The notes under the pieces are model-generated. The model saw nothing but the letters and a program-made list of their open reading frames with translations, had not been told where the DNA came from and did not search any database. A stretch of DNA of 64,000 nt, taken from NCBI RefSeq assembly GCF_003201205.1, contig NZ_QICN01000002.1, forward strand, positions 173,780 to 237,779. The letters run 5' to 3'. The stretch is from Sinimarinibacterium flocculans (lineage in GTDB: Bacteria; Pseudomonadota; Gammaproteobacteria; Nevskiales; Nevskiaceae). The position numbers and the translations under genes are program-made. This document shows positions 49,931-58,462 of this stretch, in pieces; position 1 is the first letter of the stretch; every line of letters starts with the position of its first letter.

Positions 49931-50665
49931 ATGAAAGGATTCGCCGCGGGAAGTCTGCGTGTGTCGTTCGCCGGGCTGGTGCTGGCGCTGTCGGCCTGCG
50001 CCCACAATTCACCCTACGAGCCACAGGACCCGTTCGAGCGGATCAACCGCCCGATCTACGCGTTCAACATGACGGCGGACCGCTACGTCCTGAGGCCGGT
50101 GGCCAAGGGCTATGTCGCCGTCGTCCCGTCGCCGGTGCGAACCGGCATCGCCAACTTCTTCGACAACCTGTTCTACCCCACGGTCATCGTCAACGACCTT
50201 CTGCAGGGCAAGTTCCTGCAGGCCACGCGCGACACCGGGCGCTTCGTGCTCAACAGCACCTATGGCCTGGCCGGCTTCCTCGACCCGGCGACGCTGGTCG
50301 GGCTCGAGAAGAACGACGAGGATCTGGGGCAGACACTGGGCCGCTGGGGCGTCGGCGACGGCTGGTACCTGATGCTGCCCTTCCTCGGCCCGACGACCAA
50401 CCGCGATCTGGTCGGCCGCATCGGCGACAACTGGACCGACCCGCTGCAGTACGCCGACGGCATCTCCGACGAAGAGCGGATCGCCCTGATGGGCGTGAAC
50501 ATCATCGACGGCCGCTCGCGCCTGCTCGACTTCGACGATGTGCTCGCGCAGCAGTTCGATCCCTACGTGTTCGTCCGCACCGCCTACCTGCAGCGGCGAC
50601 TCAATCAGGTCTACGACGGCAACCCGCCGCCGGAACTGCTGGAACCGGAACTACCCGAAGACTGA
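49931..50665 (+). CDS. mlaA: Outer-membrane lipoprotein MlaA (VacJ)
   Basis: 244 residues. Lipobox LSAC (cysteine near residue 23), followed by DPFERINRPIYAFNMTADRYVLRPVAKGY and FFDNLFYPTVIVNDLLQGK, family hallmarks, and the GKFLQATRDTGRFVLNSTYGLAGFLD ridge region. It removes phospholipid from the outer leaflet and hands it to MlaC. In E. coli mlaA is unlinked; here it closes the operon, 43 bases after mlaB. Confidence 0.95.
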   Translation: MKGFAAGSLRVSFAGLVLALSACAHNSPYEPQDPFERINRPIYAFNMTADRYVLRPVAKGYVAVVPSPVRTGIANFFDNLFYPTVIVNDLLQGKFLQATRDTGRFVLNSTYGLAGFLDPATLVGLEKNDEDLGQTLGRWGVGDGWYLMLPFLGPTTNRDLVGRIGDNWTDPLQYADGISDEERIALMGVNIIDGRSRLLDFDDVLAQQFDPYVFVRTAYLQRRLNQVYDGNPPPELLEPELPED

Positions 50666-50742
50666 CCGCGACTTGGCAGCCGGAGGCACGGCAGGCATCC
50701 TGACTCCGCGCGTGCGGACGGGAACCGCACAGGGGGAGCCGC

Positions 50743-52263
50743 GTGGGCATCGATCTGCCGCCGCCAGTCGCGCCGTTGCCGTTTGCCGAGCTGCAGATTC
50801 GCGCGTACGGCGAGGCCGAAGACGTCCGCGCCTACGACTTCGCAGGCAGTCGCATCCATATCGCCGACGGTCCGCCGATCGCAGAGGCCCTTGTCGACGC
50901 GGCGCTGGCATCCGCCCTTACGCCCTCCGATGCGGTGCGCGCCGTTGCCATGGCGTACTACCGTGCCGGGTATCCCGCGGCACAGGTGTTCTACACACGC
51001 CTCGGGCGCGACCTGCACCTGCTGGTGGTGCCGGGTCGCGTCGAGTCGGTCGCAGGCCCTGCGGGCCTGCATCGGTACTTCGGGAACCTGACCGGCCAGG
51101 ACGTGCTGCGCGCGGCAGATCTCGAACCGGCGCGGGCGCTCGCAAGCGTCCATGCCGAACGCAGCGGACGGCATCTCCGGCTGCGACTCGATCCCGGCAG
51201 CGGCCCCGGGCTGTTCCGTCTCGGGATGGAGGACGCGACGACGGCGGATTCGCCTTCTCGCCCGCGCCTGCACCTGCGGGCGGGCAACCCCGGCAACCGT
51301 TTCGTCGGCCGCGATTTCATCGATGCCGAAATCACACTGGGCGGGGGCGGCGCAGAGCTGCGTGTGCAACGGCGCCAGAGTCTCGACGGCGAACGGATCT
51401 ACCGCGAGCACGCGGGCAGTGTCGGGCTGGTCTCGACGTACGGCATGTTCGCCGTCGAGGGCCGTCGTGCCGACTACACGCAGTCGTCGGCAGGCTCGTC
51501 ACCCGAAGGTCGCGTGTCCAGCGTGACCGTGGGCTGGTCCGGACTCCCCTACGCCGATTTCGAGACGCGCTGGGTCGCCGGCGTCCGCGCGACCGCGTCG
51601 CGCGATGTCGTCGCCACGGCATTGTCGACGCCACTGCTCGAACAGTCATACATCGCCGCGCAGATCAGCCTCGCCCGCGCCACGTGCATCGACGCGGAGC
51701 GCTGGCCGCTGGAGTGGCAGCTCGCCGCCATGGCGGACATCGGGCTCGACGGGCGATTTGCCGACGCCGCCAGCGGCCCGCTGCCAAGGGCGAACTTTCT
51801 CAGCCTGCGCCCTTCGCTGAGCCTGGCGCTCAGACCGGCATCGCTCGCGCAGTGGACGCTGGGCGCGGACCTGCAGGCTCAGTTCGCGCGGCAGACGCTG
51901 CCCCGGCAGCAGCAGTGGGTGCTTGGTGGCGACCAGACGCTGGCCGCATGGTTGCCCGGCGTGATCGTCGCCGATCGCGGCTATCTGCTGCGTCTGCATG
52001 CAGGTCGCCCGTACAGCGTATCCGGCTGGACCTTGCGACCGCGGTGGTTCGCGGAGGCCGGCGGCGGCCATCTCGATCACGGCGACGCCGGAACCTCGAA
52101 CGCCGACGTGCTCGTGGATACCGGGATGGAACTCGGCATCGAGCGCGAACACCTCACCGCCCGCCTGGTGGCCGCGACTCCCCTGCAGGAACCCGACGAC
52201 AGAAAGCCGGAGCGCGACGCCCTGCGCGCCGACCTGTTCTTCCAGGTCTCGCTGGCGTTCTGA
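50743..52263 (+). CDS. Two-partner-secretion-like (TpsB/FhaC family) outer-membrane protein
   Basis: 506 residues from GTG 50743, which has GGGGAG 6 bases upstream. A POTRA-like domain (residues 25-100: VRAYDFAGSRIHIADG...YYRAGYPAAQVFYTRLG...LLVVPGRVES) is followed by a beta-rich region and the FhaC-type GGDQTLAAW...VADRGYLLRL block near residue 400; the last residue is phenylalanine, as in Bam substrates. No signal peptide is present at this start, and an in-frame TGA lies 42 bases upstream. No TpsA exoprotein gene is nearby. Either export works by an unusual N-terminus or the 5' end is damaged. Confidence 0.68.
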   Translation: MGIDLPPPVAPLPFAELQIRAYGEAEDVRAYDFAGSRIHIADGPPIAEALVDAALASALTPSDAVRAVAMAYYRAGYPAAQVFYTRLGRDLHLLVVPGRVESVAGPAGLHRYFGNLTGQDVLRAADLEPARALASVHAERSGRHLRLRLDPGSGPGLFRLGMEDATTADSPSRPRLHLRAGNPGNRFVGRDFIDAEITLGGGGAELRVQRRQSLDGERIYREHAGSVGLVSTYGMFAVEGRRADYTQSSAGSSPEGRVSSVTVGWSGLPYADFETRWVAGVRATASRDVVATALSTPLLEQSYIAAQISLARATCIDAERWPLEWQLAAMADIGLDGRFADAASGPLPRANFLSLRPSLSLALRPASLAQWTLGADLQAQFARQTLPRQQQWVLGGDQTLAAWLPGVIVADRGYLLRLHAGRPYSVSGWTLRPRWFAEAGGGHLDHGDAGTSNADVLVDTGMELGIEREHLTARLVAATPLQEPDDRKPERDALRADLFFQVSLAF

Positions 52264-52414
52264 GCGACCGCCCACAGTCCTGTCCTACACGCGAGCGGCC
52301 GCCGGGCTGACACGCTGTTACAGTAGCCCGACGCAGCACCCAAGGGGGCGACGTGAACGTCGACGTGTGCAGCAAGGCCCGAGACCGGCTCGTACCGGCG
52401 CGAGCCAAGGTTCG

Positions 52415-54163
52415 ATGAACCCGGCAAGAGACGGCGTGGCCGCCGTCGTCGCCGATGCCGACGCTGCGCTGCGCGCCGGCAATGCCCTGCAGTGCTTCGA
52501 ACTCGTCGAGCGCGCCATCGCGCGCGGCATCCGCGACCCCGATCTCGACTACCGCGCCGTGCTCGCGCTGGCGCACTGCGGCAATGCGCAGCAGGCCCTC
52601 GATCGCTACCACCGCACGGCGCATCCGCAGCCGGACCAGGACTGGCTGGCGCTGGAAGGCCGGTTGTTCAAGGATCTCGCGCAACAGGACAGCGCCGCCG
52701 CCGGATTCATGTACGCCCGCGCGGCCCAGGCGTACTGGCAGGCGTTCCAGAAGACCGGTGGCTACTTCAGTGCCGTCAACGCCGCCACCACCTTTCTGCT
52801 CGCCGGCGATACGAGCCGCGCCGAAGCGATTGCCCGTGACGTGCTGGCGATGACGCAGAGCGCCGACAGCCGCGATCCGCTCGAGCAGTACAACGTGCTC
52901 GTCACGCACGCCGAGGCGGCACTGCTGCTCGGCGAGCACGAACGCTGCCGCGAGTCCCTGCATCGTGCCGACACCCTGGTTCCGGACCATCGCAGCGCCC
53001 GCGCACGAACGGTCCATCAGCTGCGCCTGATCGGCCGTCAGCGACGCTGCCCCAAGGACATCGTCGGCCTGCTGCGCGTGCCGCCGCAGGCCTGGGTGCT
53101 GGCCGACGCGCTTGCCACGCCCGATCCGGAGAGGCTGCTCGAACAGCACCTGCGCCAGCTCGCGCCGCCGCCGCTGAGACTCGATGGCGCCATGGTTCAT
53201 CTCGCCGTACTTGCGCCGTCCGACCTCTGGGTCGCGGTCTACCTGCAGCTGCACGGCGCCCACGTGCATGCGGCGCTGCCGGGCAACCGCGAGACGGCGA
53301 TGACACGCTGGCAGGAACGGCACGGCGCCGCATGGACCATGCGTCTCGCGCAGACGCTGGCCAACACGAACGAGACCAGCTTCGTCACGGGCTATCTCGA
53401 CCGCGAGCCGCAGTGGGAGCGCAGAGGCCTGCTGGCCCGGTCCCTGGGACTGTCGCGGCTGATGCCGACGCCGCTGCGGTCCGACTGGCTTGCACTGCAG
53501 GCCCGTCCGGCGGCAGACGGTTTTGCCATCGACGCACCGGACGCCGGCCGACTGCGCGAAGAGGAGCGCTCCCTGCTCGACCCTCAGGTGCCGCTGTCGG
53601 AGGAGCCTCGCATGCCGGGCGTGCGAGAACGCCGGCTGGTCGCGGTGCTCGAGGCACGGCTCAACGGCATCGACACGCTTGCGGACGCCGATCACCCGCG
53701 TTGCTGGACGCGTGTGGTCGGCGGCTTCGCCGAAGCGTTCGATCCCGCCGACACCCGTCTGATCGAGCGACGGCGCCTGGGCAATTCGCTGCGCTTCATC
53801 GGCATGGACGCGCGCGCTCTGATGCAGCTGGCTCACCGGCTGCATGCCATCCTCGTCGACGTGCAGGGCGAGCAGTCATCGTTCGCCGGGCTCGGCTTGC
53901 AGACCCTGCTGCACTTCGGGCCGGTCTACGTCGGCGACGATCCGGTCGAGAGCCGTCCGGCCGCCTTCGGCTCCGAACTCCTGCGTGCCGGGCAACTGGC
54001 AACGCAGGTGCCCGCCGGTCTCGTGCTGGCCACCGAGGCCTTCGCTGCGCGGCTGGTGCAGGAGTCGGCCGACGAAGCGCCCACCTACGCCGGCGACGTG
54101 CCGCTGGACAACGCGCGCGTGCGACTCTTCAGCCTGGCGCCGAGCCGCCGGCCGGCTCGCTGA
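52415..54163 (+). CDS. TPR protein with degenerate class III cyclase-like domain
   Basis: 582 residues from ATG 52415, AAGG 5 bases upstream. Residues 10-200 are helical TPR-like repeats (ALRAGNALQCFELVERAIAR, YWQAFQKTGGYFSAVNAATT), resembling the N-terminal region of DUF4071/TRAFs-binding proteins. Residues 400-575 follow the order of a nucleotidyl cyclase domain (LGLQTLLHFGPVYVGDDPV, AAFGSELLRAGQLATQVPAG, LVLATEAFAARL). The metal-binding positions are lost: the usual WGDG is LGNS at 455-458, and the FADxxGF strand reads VLEARLNGID. It is probably a signalling or scaffold pseudoenzyme. The 3' end overlaps the convergent crp-like gene by 35 bases. Confidence 0.72.
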   Translation: MNPARDGVAAVVADADAALRAGNALQCFELVERAIARGIRDPDLDYRAVLALAHCGNAQQALDRYHRTAHPQPDQDWLALEGRLFKDLAQQDSAAAGFMYARAAQAYWQAFQKTGGYFSAVNAATTFLLAGDTSRAEAIARDVLAMTQSADSRDPLEQYNVLVTHAEAALLLGEHERCRESLHRADTLVPDHRSARARTVHQLRLIGRQRRCPKDIVGLLRVPPQAWVLADALATPDPERLLEQHLRQLAPPPLRLDGAMVHLAVLAPSDLWVAVYLQLHGAHVHAALPGNRETAMTRWQERHGAAWTMRLAQTLANTNETSFVTGYLDREPQWERRGLLARSLGLSRLMPTPLRSDWLALQARPAADGFAIDAPDAGRLREEERSLLDPQVPLSEEPRMPGVRERRLVAVLEARLNGIDTLADADHPRCWTRVVGGFAEAFDPADTRLIERRRLGNSLRFIGMDARALMQLAHRLHAILVDVQGEQSSFAGLGLQTLLHFGPVYVGDDPVESRPAAFGSELLRAGQLATQVPAGLVLATEAFAARLVQESADEAPTYAGDVPLDNARVRLFSLAPSRRPAR

Positions 54164-54782
54164 CGTCCGGTAGGCGGACGAGGACCTCGTGTCCTTCGGT
54201 CCGGATCACCTGCTCCGCCTCCAGGGTGCGTAGCGCCCGCGCGACCATCTCGCGCGAGCATCCGACCATCGCGGCGAGTTCGAGCCGGTTGATGTGGAGC
54301 AGCACCCCGTCGGCAACCGTCTGCGCCTGCGAGTCCGAGCACAGCTCGCACAAGGTCCGCCGCACGCGCTCCGTCGCGTCGAGAAAGAACAGGTCTGCTA
54401 TCTGCCGATGACGGCGATGCAGGCGCCGTGTGAGCTGATCGATCAGGGCGAGTGCGAATGCCGGGTCGCCGCTCACCATGCGCCGGAACCCCTCGGCATC
54501 GACCGACGCAACCGCCGCCAAGCCGCGGGCCCGTACCGCCAGGCCCTCGCCCACCCGCGGCTCGCACAGCGCGCCTTCGCCGAAGAAATCGCCCGGCGAC
54601 AGATAGCCGAGAACGGCGTGCTGACCGCCATCGTGCTCCAGGATCAGGCTCGCCGAACCTTCGAGCATCAAGTGAACCTGCGACGCGTCCGGCCCCCGCA
54701 GGATCAACTGACGCGGACGGAACGTCCGCTTGCCGGCCTGTGCGACGAGCCGCTGAACTGCCGGCTGATCGAAGATGCTCAT
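54129..54782 (-). CDS. Crp/Fnr family transcriptional regulator
   Basis: 217 residues from ATG 54782. An N-terminal cyclic-nucleotide-binding fold (residues 10-115, GYLSPGDFFGEGAL), the dimerisation helix (115-140, LFFLDATERV as in CRP) and a C-terminal helix-turn-helix whose recognition helix GCSREMVARALRTLE keeps the R-E-x-x-x-R set (R177, E178, R182) that reads TGTGA in E. coli CRP. The CRP Arg82-Ser83 phosphate clamp is E79-G80, and Thr127-Ser128 also appears replaced, so cAMP binding is unlikely. No Fnr-type cysteines. A matching site lies upstream of its own start. Confidence 0.9.
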   Translation of the reverse strand: MSIFDQPAVQRLVAQAGKRTFRPRQLILRGPDASQVHLMLEGSASLILEHDGGQHAVLGYLSPGDFFGEGALCEPRVGEGLAVRARGLAAVASVDAEGFRRMVSGDPAFALALIDQLTRRLHRRHRQIADLFFLDATERVRRTLCELCSDSQAQTVADGVLLHINRLELAAMVGCSREMVARALRTLEAEQVIRTEGHEVLVRLPDVSEPAGGSAPG

Positions 54783-54803
54783 CGTCGTTCGCCCCCCGGG
54801 AAC

Positions 54804-54819
54804 TGTGAGCTGATTCACA
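54804..54819. promoter_or_regulatory. Perfect CRP-type operator TGTGA-N6-TCACA
   Basis: TGTGAGCTGATTCACA is an exact match to the E. coli CRP half-site consensus with a 6-base spacer. It ends 22 bases before the start of the crp-like gene, just upstream of a GGGGGG ribosome site (54792-54799), where a bound regulator would affect that gene; the divergent small membrane gene starts 153 bases away. Confidence 0.75.
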
Positions 54820-54971
54820 TCCGCATGACCGAAGCCCCGGCGGATGACCTGGGCACAGTTTCGCCAGACAAGCATAGGCCAGAAATGCCAAACGGTTGGC
54901 AGAACGTCTGCGCCGACGCCCGGGTAGCGTGGAGATACCGCAGCAGCGCGGCGAACCAGGGAGGGATGATC

Positions 54972-55334
54972 ATGAACACCCAAGGACTCGAACACGGAAG
55001 ATGGGCGTGGGCCTTCGCCCTGCTGGCCGGCGTACCCGGATGGGCCAGCGCCTATGCGGTGCCACCGACGATGACACCGGAGCACGGCGGCGCAGGAGCG
55101 ATACCGGCGGAGATGGCCGCGCTGCTGTGGCTGCCGCTGCTGGTGCTGACGATCGCGCTGGCCCTCGGCCTGGTCTGGGCGCTTCGACGCCGCCCGTCGC
55201 GAAGGAGCACGCCATCGCGGCGCATCACCGTGCCGGAGACGCGCCCCGCGCCGCCGATGCCGGCGACGGCGGCCACACCTCATCCGCGTCGCAGTGGGCG
55301 ACGCTGGCGCAGCATCGCGAGCGTCGCCCACTGA
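54972..55334 (+). CDS. Small membrane protein with basic tail, unknown function
   Basis: 120 residues from ATG 54972, chosen over ATG 54966 because the GGGAGGG ribosome site is then at a normal distance. A signal-like first segment (WAWAFALLAGVPGWASA), a short loop with a possible cleavage site near ASAYA, then a second hydrophobic helix (MAALLWLPLLVLTIALALGLVWAL) and a strongly basic, Arg/Pro-rich C-terminus of about 45 residues. I recognise no family. It is divergent from the crp-like gene and ends 62 bases before the TIR-WD40 gene on the same strand. Confidence 0.6.
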   Translation: MNTQGLEHGRWAWAFALLAGVPGWASAYAVPPTMTPEHGGAGAIPAEMAALLWLPLLVLTIALALGLVWALRRRPSRRSTPSRRITVPETRPAPPMPATAATPHPRRSGRRWRSIASVAH

Positions 55335-55396
55335 CCCGGCTCCCGCGGCGGCGCGCTGGGCTAAGCTAGTCCGGCGCGCACCCGTCGGGGGGACCG

Positions 55397-58300
55397 GTGA
55401 CCGAGGATTACAAGTACTGGGCGTTCATCAGCTACAGCCACCAGGATCGCGCCTGGGGCGACTGGCTCCACAAGACGCTCGAGACCTATCGCGTTCCGCG
55501 CCGGTTGGTCGGTCGTGCCTCGCGCGACGGCCAGGTGCCGGAGCGCTTGTACCCGGTCTTCCGCGACCGCGACGAGCTGCCCAGCTCGGCCAACCTCGGC
55601 GATGTCCTCAACGAGTCGCTGAGACAGTCGCGCTACCAGATCGTCATCTGCTCGCCGCGCTCCGCGGCCTCGCGCTGGGTCAACGAAGAGATCAAGTACT
55701 TCAAGTCGCTGGGCCGCGAGGACCGCGTGCTGTGCCTGATCGTGGACGGCGAGCCCAATGTCTTCGACATACCGGGCCGCGACATCGAGGAATGTTTCGC
55801 TCCGGCCTTGCGCTACCGCGTCGATGCGCACGGGCATATCACCGACGCCCCCGCAGAACCGATCGCCGCCGACGCGCGCGAACACGCCGACGGCAAGCGC
55901 GGCGCCAAGCTCAAGCTACTCTCCGGCCTGCTCGGCGTCGGCCTGGACGAGATCGTCCAGCGCGAGCGCCAACGCGAGTTCTGGAAGCGCGTGCAGGTCG
56001 GCGCGGCCGCCATGGCCTTCGCCGGTTTGTGCGTCGGCGCCTGGCAGTGGTACCAGAACGAACGCGCCGCACGCGAACGCGAGATCAGCATCGAGAAGCT
56101 GGTCGAGAGCGGACGGCAGGAACTGCTGGCCGGCCAGCATGCGCGCGCCGCCGTCTACCTCAACAAGGCCTACAAGATGGGCCACGACACCGTGCCGCTG
56201 CGCTTCATGCTCGCGCAGGCAATGAAGCCCGTGGAGGCGTTGACGGATGTGCGGGTGGAGCATGGCGGCCGGGCCGTTTACGCCTCGACCTTCAGTCCGG
56301 ACGGCACCCGCTTCGCTTTGCACGTTCTGTTGGAAGTAGCCGGCCAGCAGCGCGCTGTCATCAGAATCTACAACGCCGCTGATGGCGCATTGCTTCGTGA
56401 GCTGCCCGAGGCGCCGGTACTCCCGCTCGACATGGAGTTTCTTAGCGGCGGACAGCGCTTGTTGGTGACCGGGTTCCCCGACGACATTCGTAGCGGTCCG
56501 CCCCTCACCCGAATCTGGGCACTCGCCGAGGATGCGACTGGGCTAAAGCTTGAGGGCATCAACGGGTATGCCGGCCGGGCTGCGCACCCTGAGGGATCGC
56601 GTGTACTCGTCGCCAACGAACGCGGTCTGCACGTTCACGACACACAAACAGGAGAAAGACTTGCTCACTGGCTGCCCGGGGAGTCCCTGCGCGCCGCTTC
56701 CTACAGCCCGGATGGCAACAGCATCGCCGCAGCGACTGCCGACGGCAGCGTAGTGACGCTCGATGGAGTAGCTGGTCGCGTCCTGCAGCGCTATGCAGGG
56801 ACTAACGGGCAGCCACTAACGGCAGTGCTTTTCTCGCCAACGGGCAAGGATCTGATCGCTCTCCCTGAGCGCAGCGGCCTACCACAGCTAAGCGGCGATA
56901 TCCGCATCTGGAATGTTGCTGACGGAGCACTGCGACTGTCGTTCGCCGCCGATGCAGGACTCTTGTACGTGCTGCAGTTCAGTCGTGACGGCCGTCGTTT
57001 CGCTACCGTCGGCAGCGAGGGCTACAAGGTCTGGTCAACTGCGCGCGGCGTTCTGCTGTTCTCGGTGCCCCGAGCGCTAACCGAGTTCGCACGAGCGGCA
57101 TTGAGCCCCGATGGGGACACGCTGGTCACCGCCGACTTTCAGAACCGTATCGCGGAAGTATGGGATGTACGCTCCAAACGCATGGTGCATACGCTGGACC
57201 TCCACACGGATGGCGTATCAAATGCGGCTTTCAACCCGAGTGGATCGCGCCTGCTGCTCGCCAGCCGCGACGGCAGCGCCGACCTTTGGAACATGCCCAT
57301 AGACAGGGCGTGGCGCTACGAGTCCTTTGAGACTCTTCCGTATGTCACACGCTTCGACGCTGACGGCCGTCACCTGCTTGTCGGCGGTGGACGAGCAGAC
57401 GATGGTCGGATCATGGTCCTCGACGGGCAGGACGGCTCAATCAAGCAGAGGATGGACGGTCACGAGGACGTCGTTGTCGATCTTGACCTGAGTGAGGACG
57501 GTCGCCGCTTGGTAAGCGCGAGCCTCGACGGCACTGCAGCGTTGTGGGACTACGTCCGCGGCACCCGTATCGCAACGCTTTCACACAGCCCCGAGGGCAC
57601 CTACACGGCGCGCTTCAACCGGAGCGGCGACCGTATTCTGACCACGACCTCGCCCGATGGCTCGCTTCCCGATGATGACGCCACATGGTTGTGGAATGGA
57701 CTTGATGGTGAGCCGATCGCACGCCTGTCTCACACCAAGTTTGTGTATGCAGCGGACTTCGATCACAGCGGCGAACGAGTCGCGACGGGCTCGTTTGACG
57801 GCACCTTGAACTTGTGGCGGGCAGCGGACGGCAAGCTGCTGAGATCGTGGCCTGCTAGCGGAGGGCCCATTCACGGACTCGCCTTCTCGCCGCACGATAG
57901 GCAACTCGCCAAGACCACGCCCGGCAGCATCCAACTGTTCGATCCTGATGCGGGGACTCAGACTGGCGCGCTACGTGACGCTAGCCTTGGAATTCCGGAG
58001 GTTTTAGCCTACTCGCCAGACGGAAAGATGCTTGCCATCGGCACGCAGTCAGGAAGCATCTGGCTGTGGCAACTCGAAGACGATGTGATACGTACACTCA
58101 AAGGCCATCAGCAGCTTGTGGATGCACTTGCCTTCAGCGCTGATGGCGCTTTACTTGTCAGCGGCGGCCTCGACGGTGAAGTGCGCGCCTGGGACGCTCA
58201 CAAGGGCGTAGCACTAGGAGTACTGCTGTCTTTCGCTCGCAAAGCAGGCTTCGAGCTCTTTGCGCCTGGCGACCGATTGGCGGCAACCGCGTGGAGCCAG

Positions 58301-58441
58301 ATCGCCGTCGTTGACGTAAGCGCCCGAAGCCGGCGCGCGGAAGATGTCGGCCGAGTGCTGACCTGCAAAGCGCCATGGATCGTCGGCGTCGATTTCAAGC
58401 TCATCAGCGAGAAGCGTGAAAACGCGCCCTGCGGTCGCTGA
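55397..58441 (+). CDS. TIR domain / transmembrane / WD40 repeat protein
   Basis: 1014 residues from GTG 55397 (GGGGGG just upstream). Residues 5-125 are a TIR-type domain (YWAFISYSHQDRAWGDWL; YQIVICSPRSAASRWVNEEI, candidate catalytic Glu97 or Glu98; VLCLIVDGEP). Helix 200-219 (QVGAAAMAFAGLCVGAWQWY) is flanked by basic residues on its N-side, suggesting TIR inside and the rest outside. From about 290 on there are 13-14 WD40-like repeats (FSPDGTRFAL, LVSASLDGTAALWDY, VATGSFDGTLNLWRA, LVSGGLDGEVRAWDA), enough for two propellers. TIR-WD40 proteins are often NADase-type or signalling proteins. Base composition drops from the TIR half to the WD40 half. Confidence 0.87.
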   Translation: MTEDYKYWAFISYSHQDRAWGDWLHKTLETYRVPRRLVGRASRDGQVPERLYPVFRDRDELPSSANLGDVLNESLRQSRYQIVICSPRSAASRWVNEEIKYFKSLGREDRVLCLIVDGEPNVFDIPGRDIEECFAPALRYRVDAHGHITDAPAEPIAADAREHADGKRGAKLKLLSGLLGVGLDEIVQRERQREFWKRVQVGAAAMAFAGLCVGAWQWYQNERAAREREISIEKLVESGRQELLAGQHARAAVYLNKAYKMGHDTVPLRFMLAQAMKPVEALTDVRVEHGGRAVYASTFSPDGTRFALHVLLEVAGQQRAVIRIYNAADGALLRELPEAPVLPLDMEFLSGGQRLLVTGFPDDIRSGPPLTRIWALAEDATGLKLEGINGYAGRAAHPEGSRVLVANERGLHVHDTQTGERLAHWLPGESLRAASYSPDGNSIAAATADGSVVTLDGVAGRVLQRYAGTNGQPLTAVLFSPTGKDLIALPERSGLPQLSGDIRIWNVADGALRLSFAADAGLLYVLQFSRDGRRFATVGSEGYKVWSTARGVLLFSVPRALTEFARAALSPDGDTLVTADFQNRIAEVWDVRSKRMVHTLDLHTDGVSNAAFNPSGSRLLLASRDGSADLWNMPIDRAWRYESFETLPYVTRFDADGRHLLVGGGRADDGRIMVLDGQDGSIKQRMDGHEDVVVDLDLSEDGRRLVSASLDGTAALWDYVRGTRIATLSHSPEGTYTARFNRSGDRILTTTSPDGSLPDDDATWLWNGLDGEPIARLSHTKFVYAADFDHSGERVATGSFDGTLNLWRAADGKLLRSWPASGGPIHGLAFSPHDRQLAKTTPGSIQLFDPDAGTQTGALRDASLGIPEVLAYSPDGKMLAIGTQSGSIWLWQLEDDVIRTLKGHQQLVDALAFSADGALLVSGGLDGEVRAWDAHKGVALGVLLSFARKAGFELFAPGDRLAATAWSQIAVVDVSARSRRAEDVGRVLTCKAPWIVGVDFKLISEKRENAPCGR

Positions 58442-58454
58442 GTCGCTTCAGTCA

Positions 58455-58462
58455 ACAAAAGA
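58455..58462. repeat. Left 8-bp target-site duplication
   Basis: ACAAAAGA, identical to 58614-58621 and directly abutting the left end of the inverted-repeat element. Confidence 0.8.

Noticed and set aside
52154-53845. 563-codon minus-strand open frame across the TPR/pseudo-cyclase gene
   Set aside because: No signal peptide, motif or ribosome site; the plus-strand protein has recognisable repeats and domain blocks.
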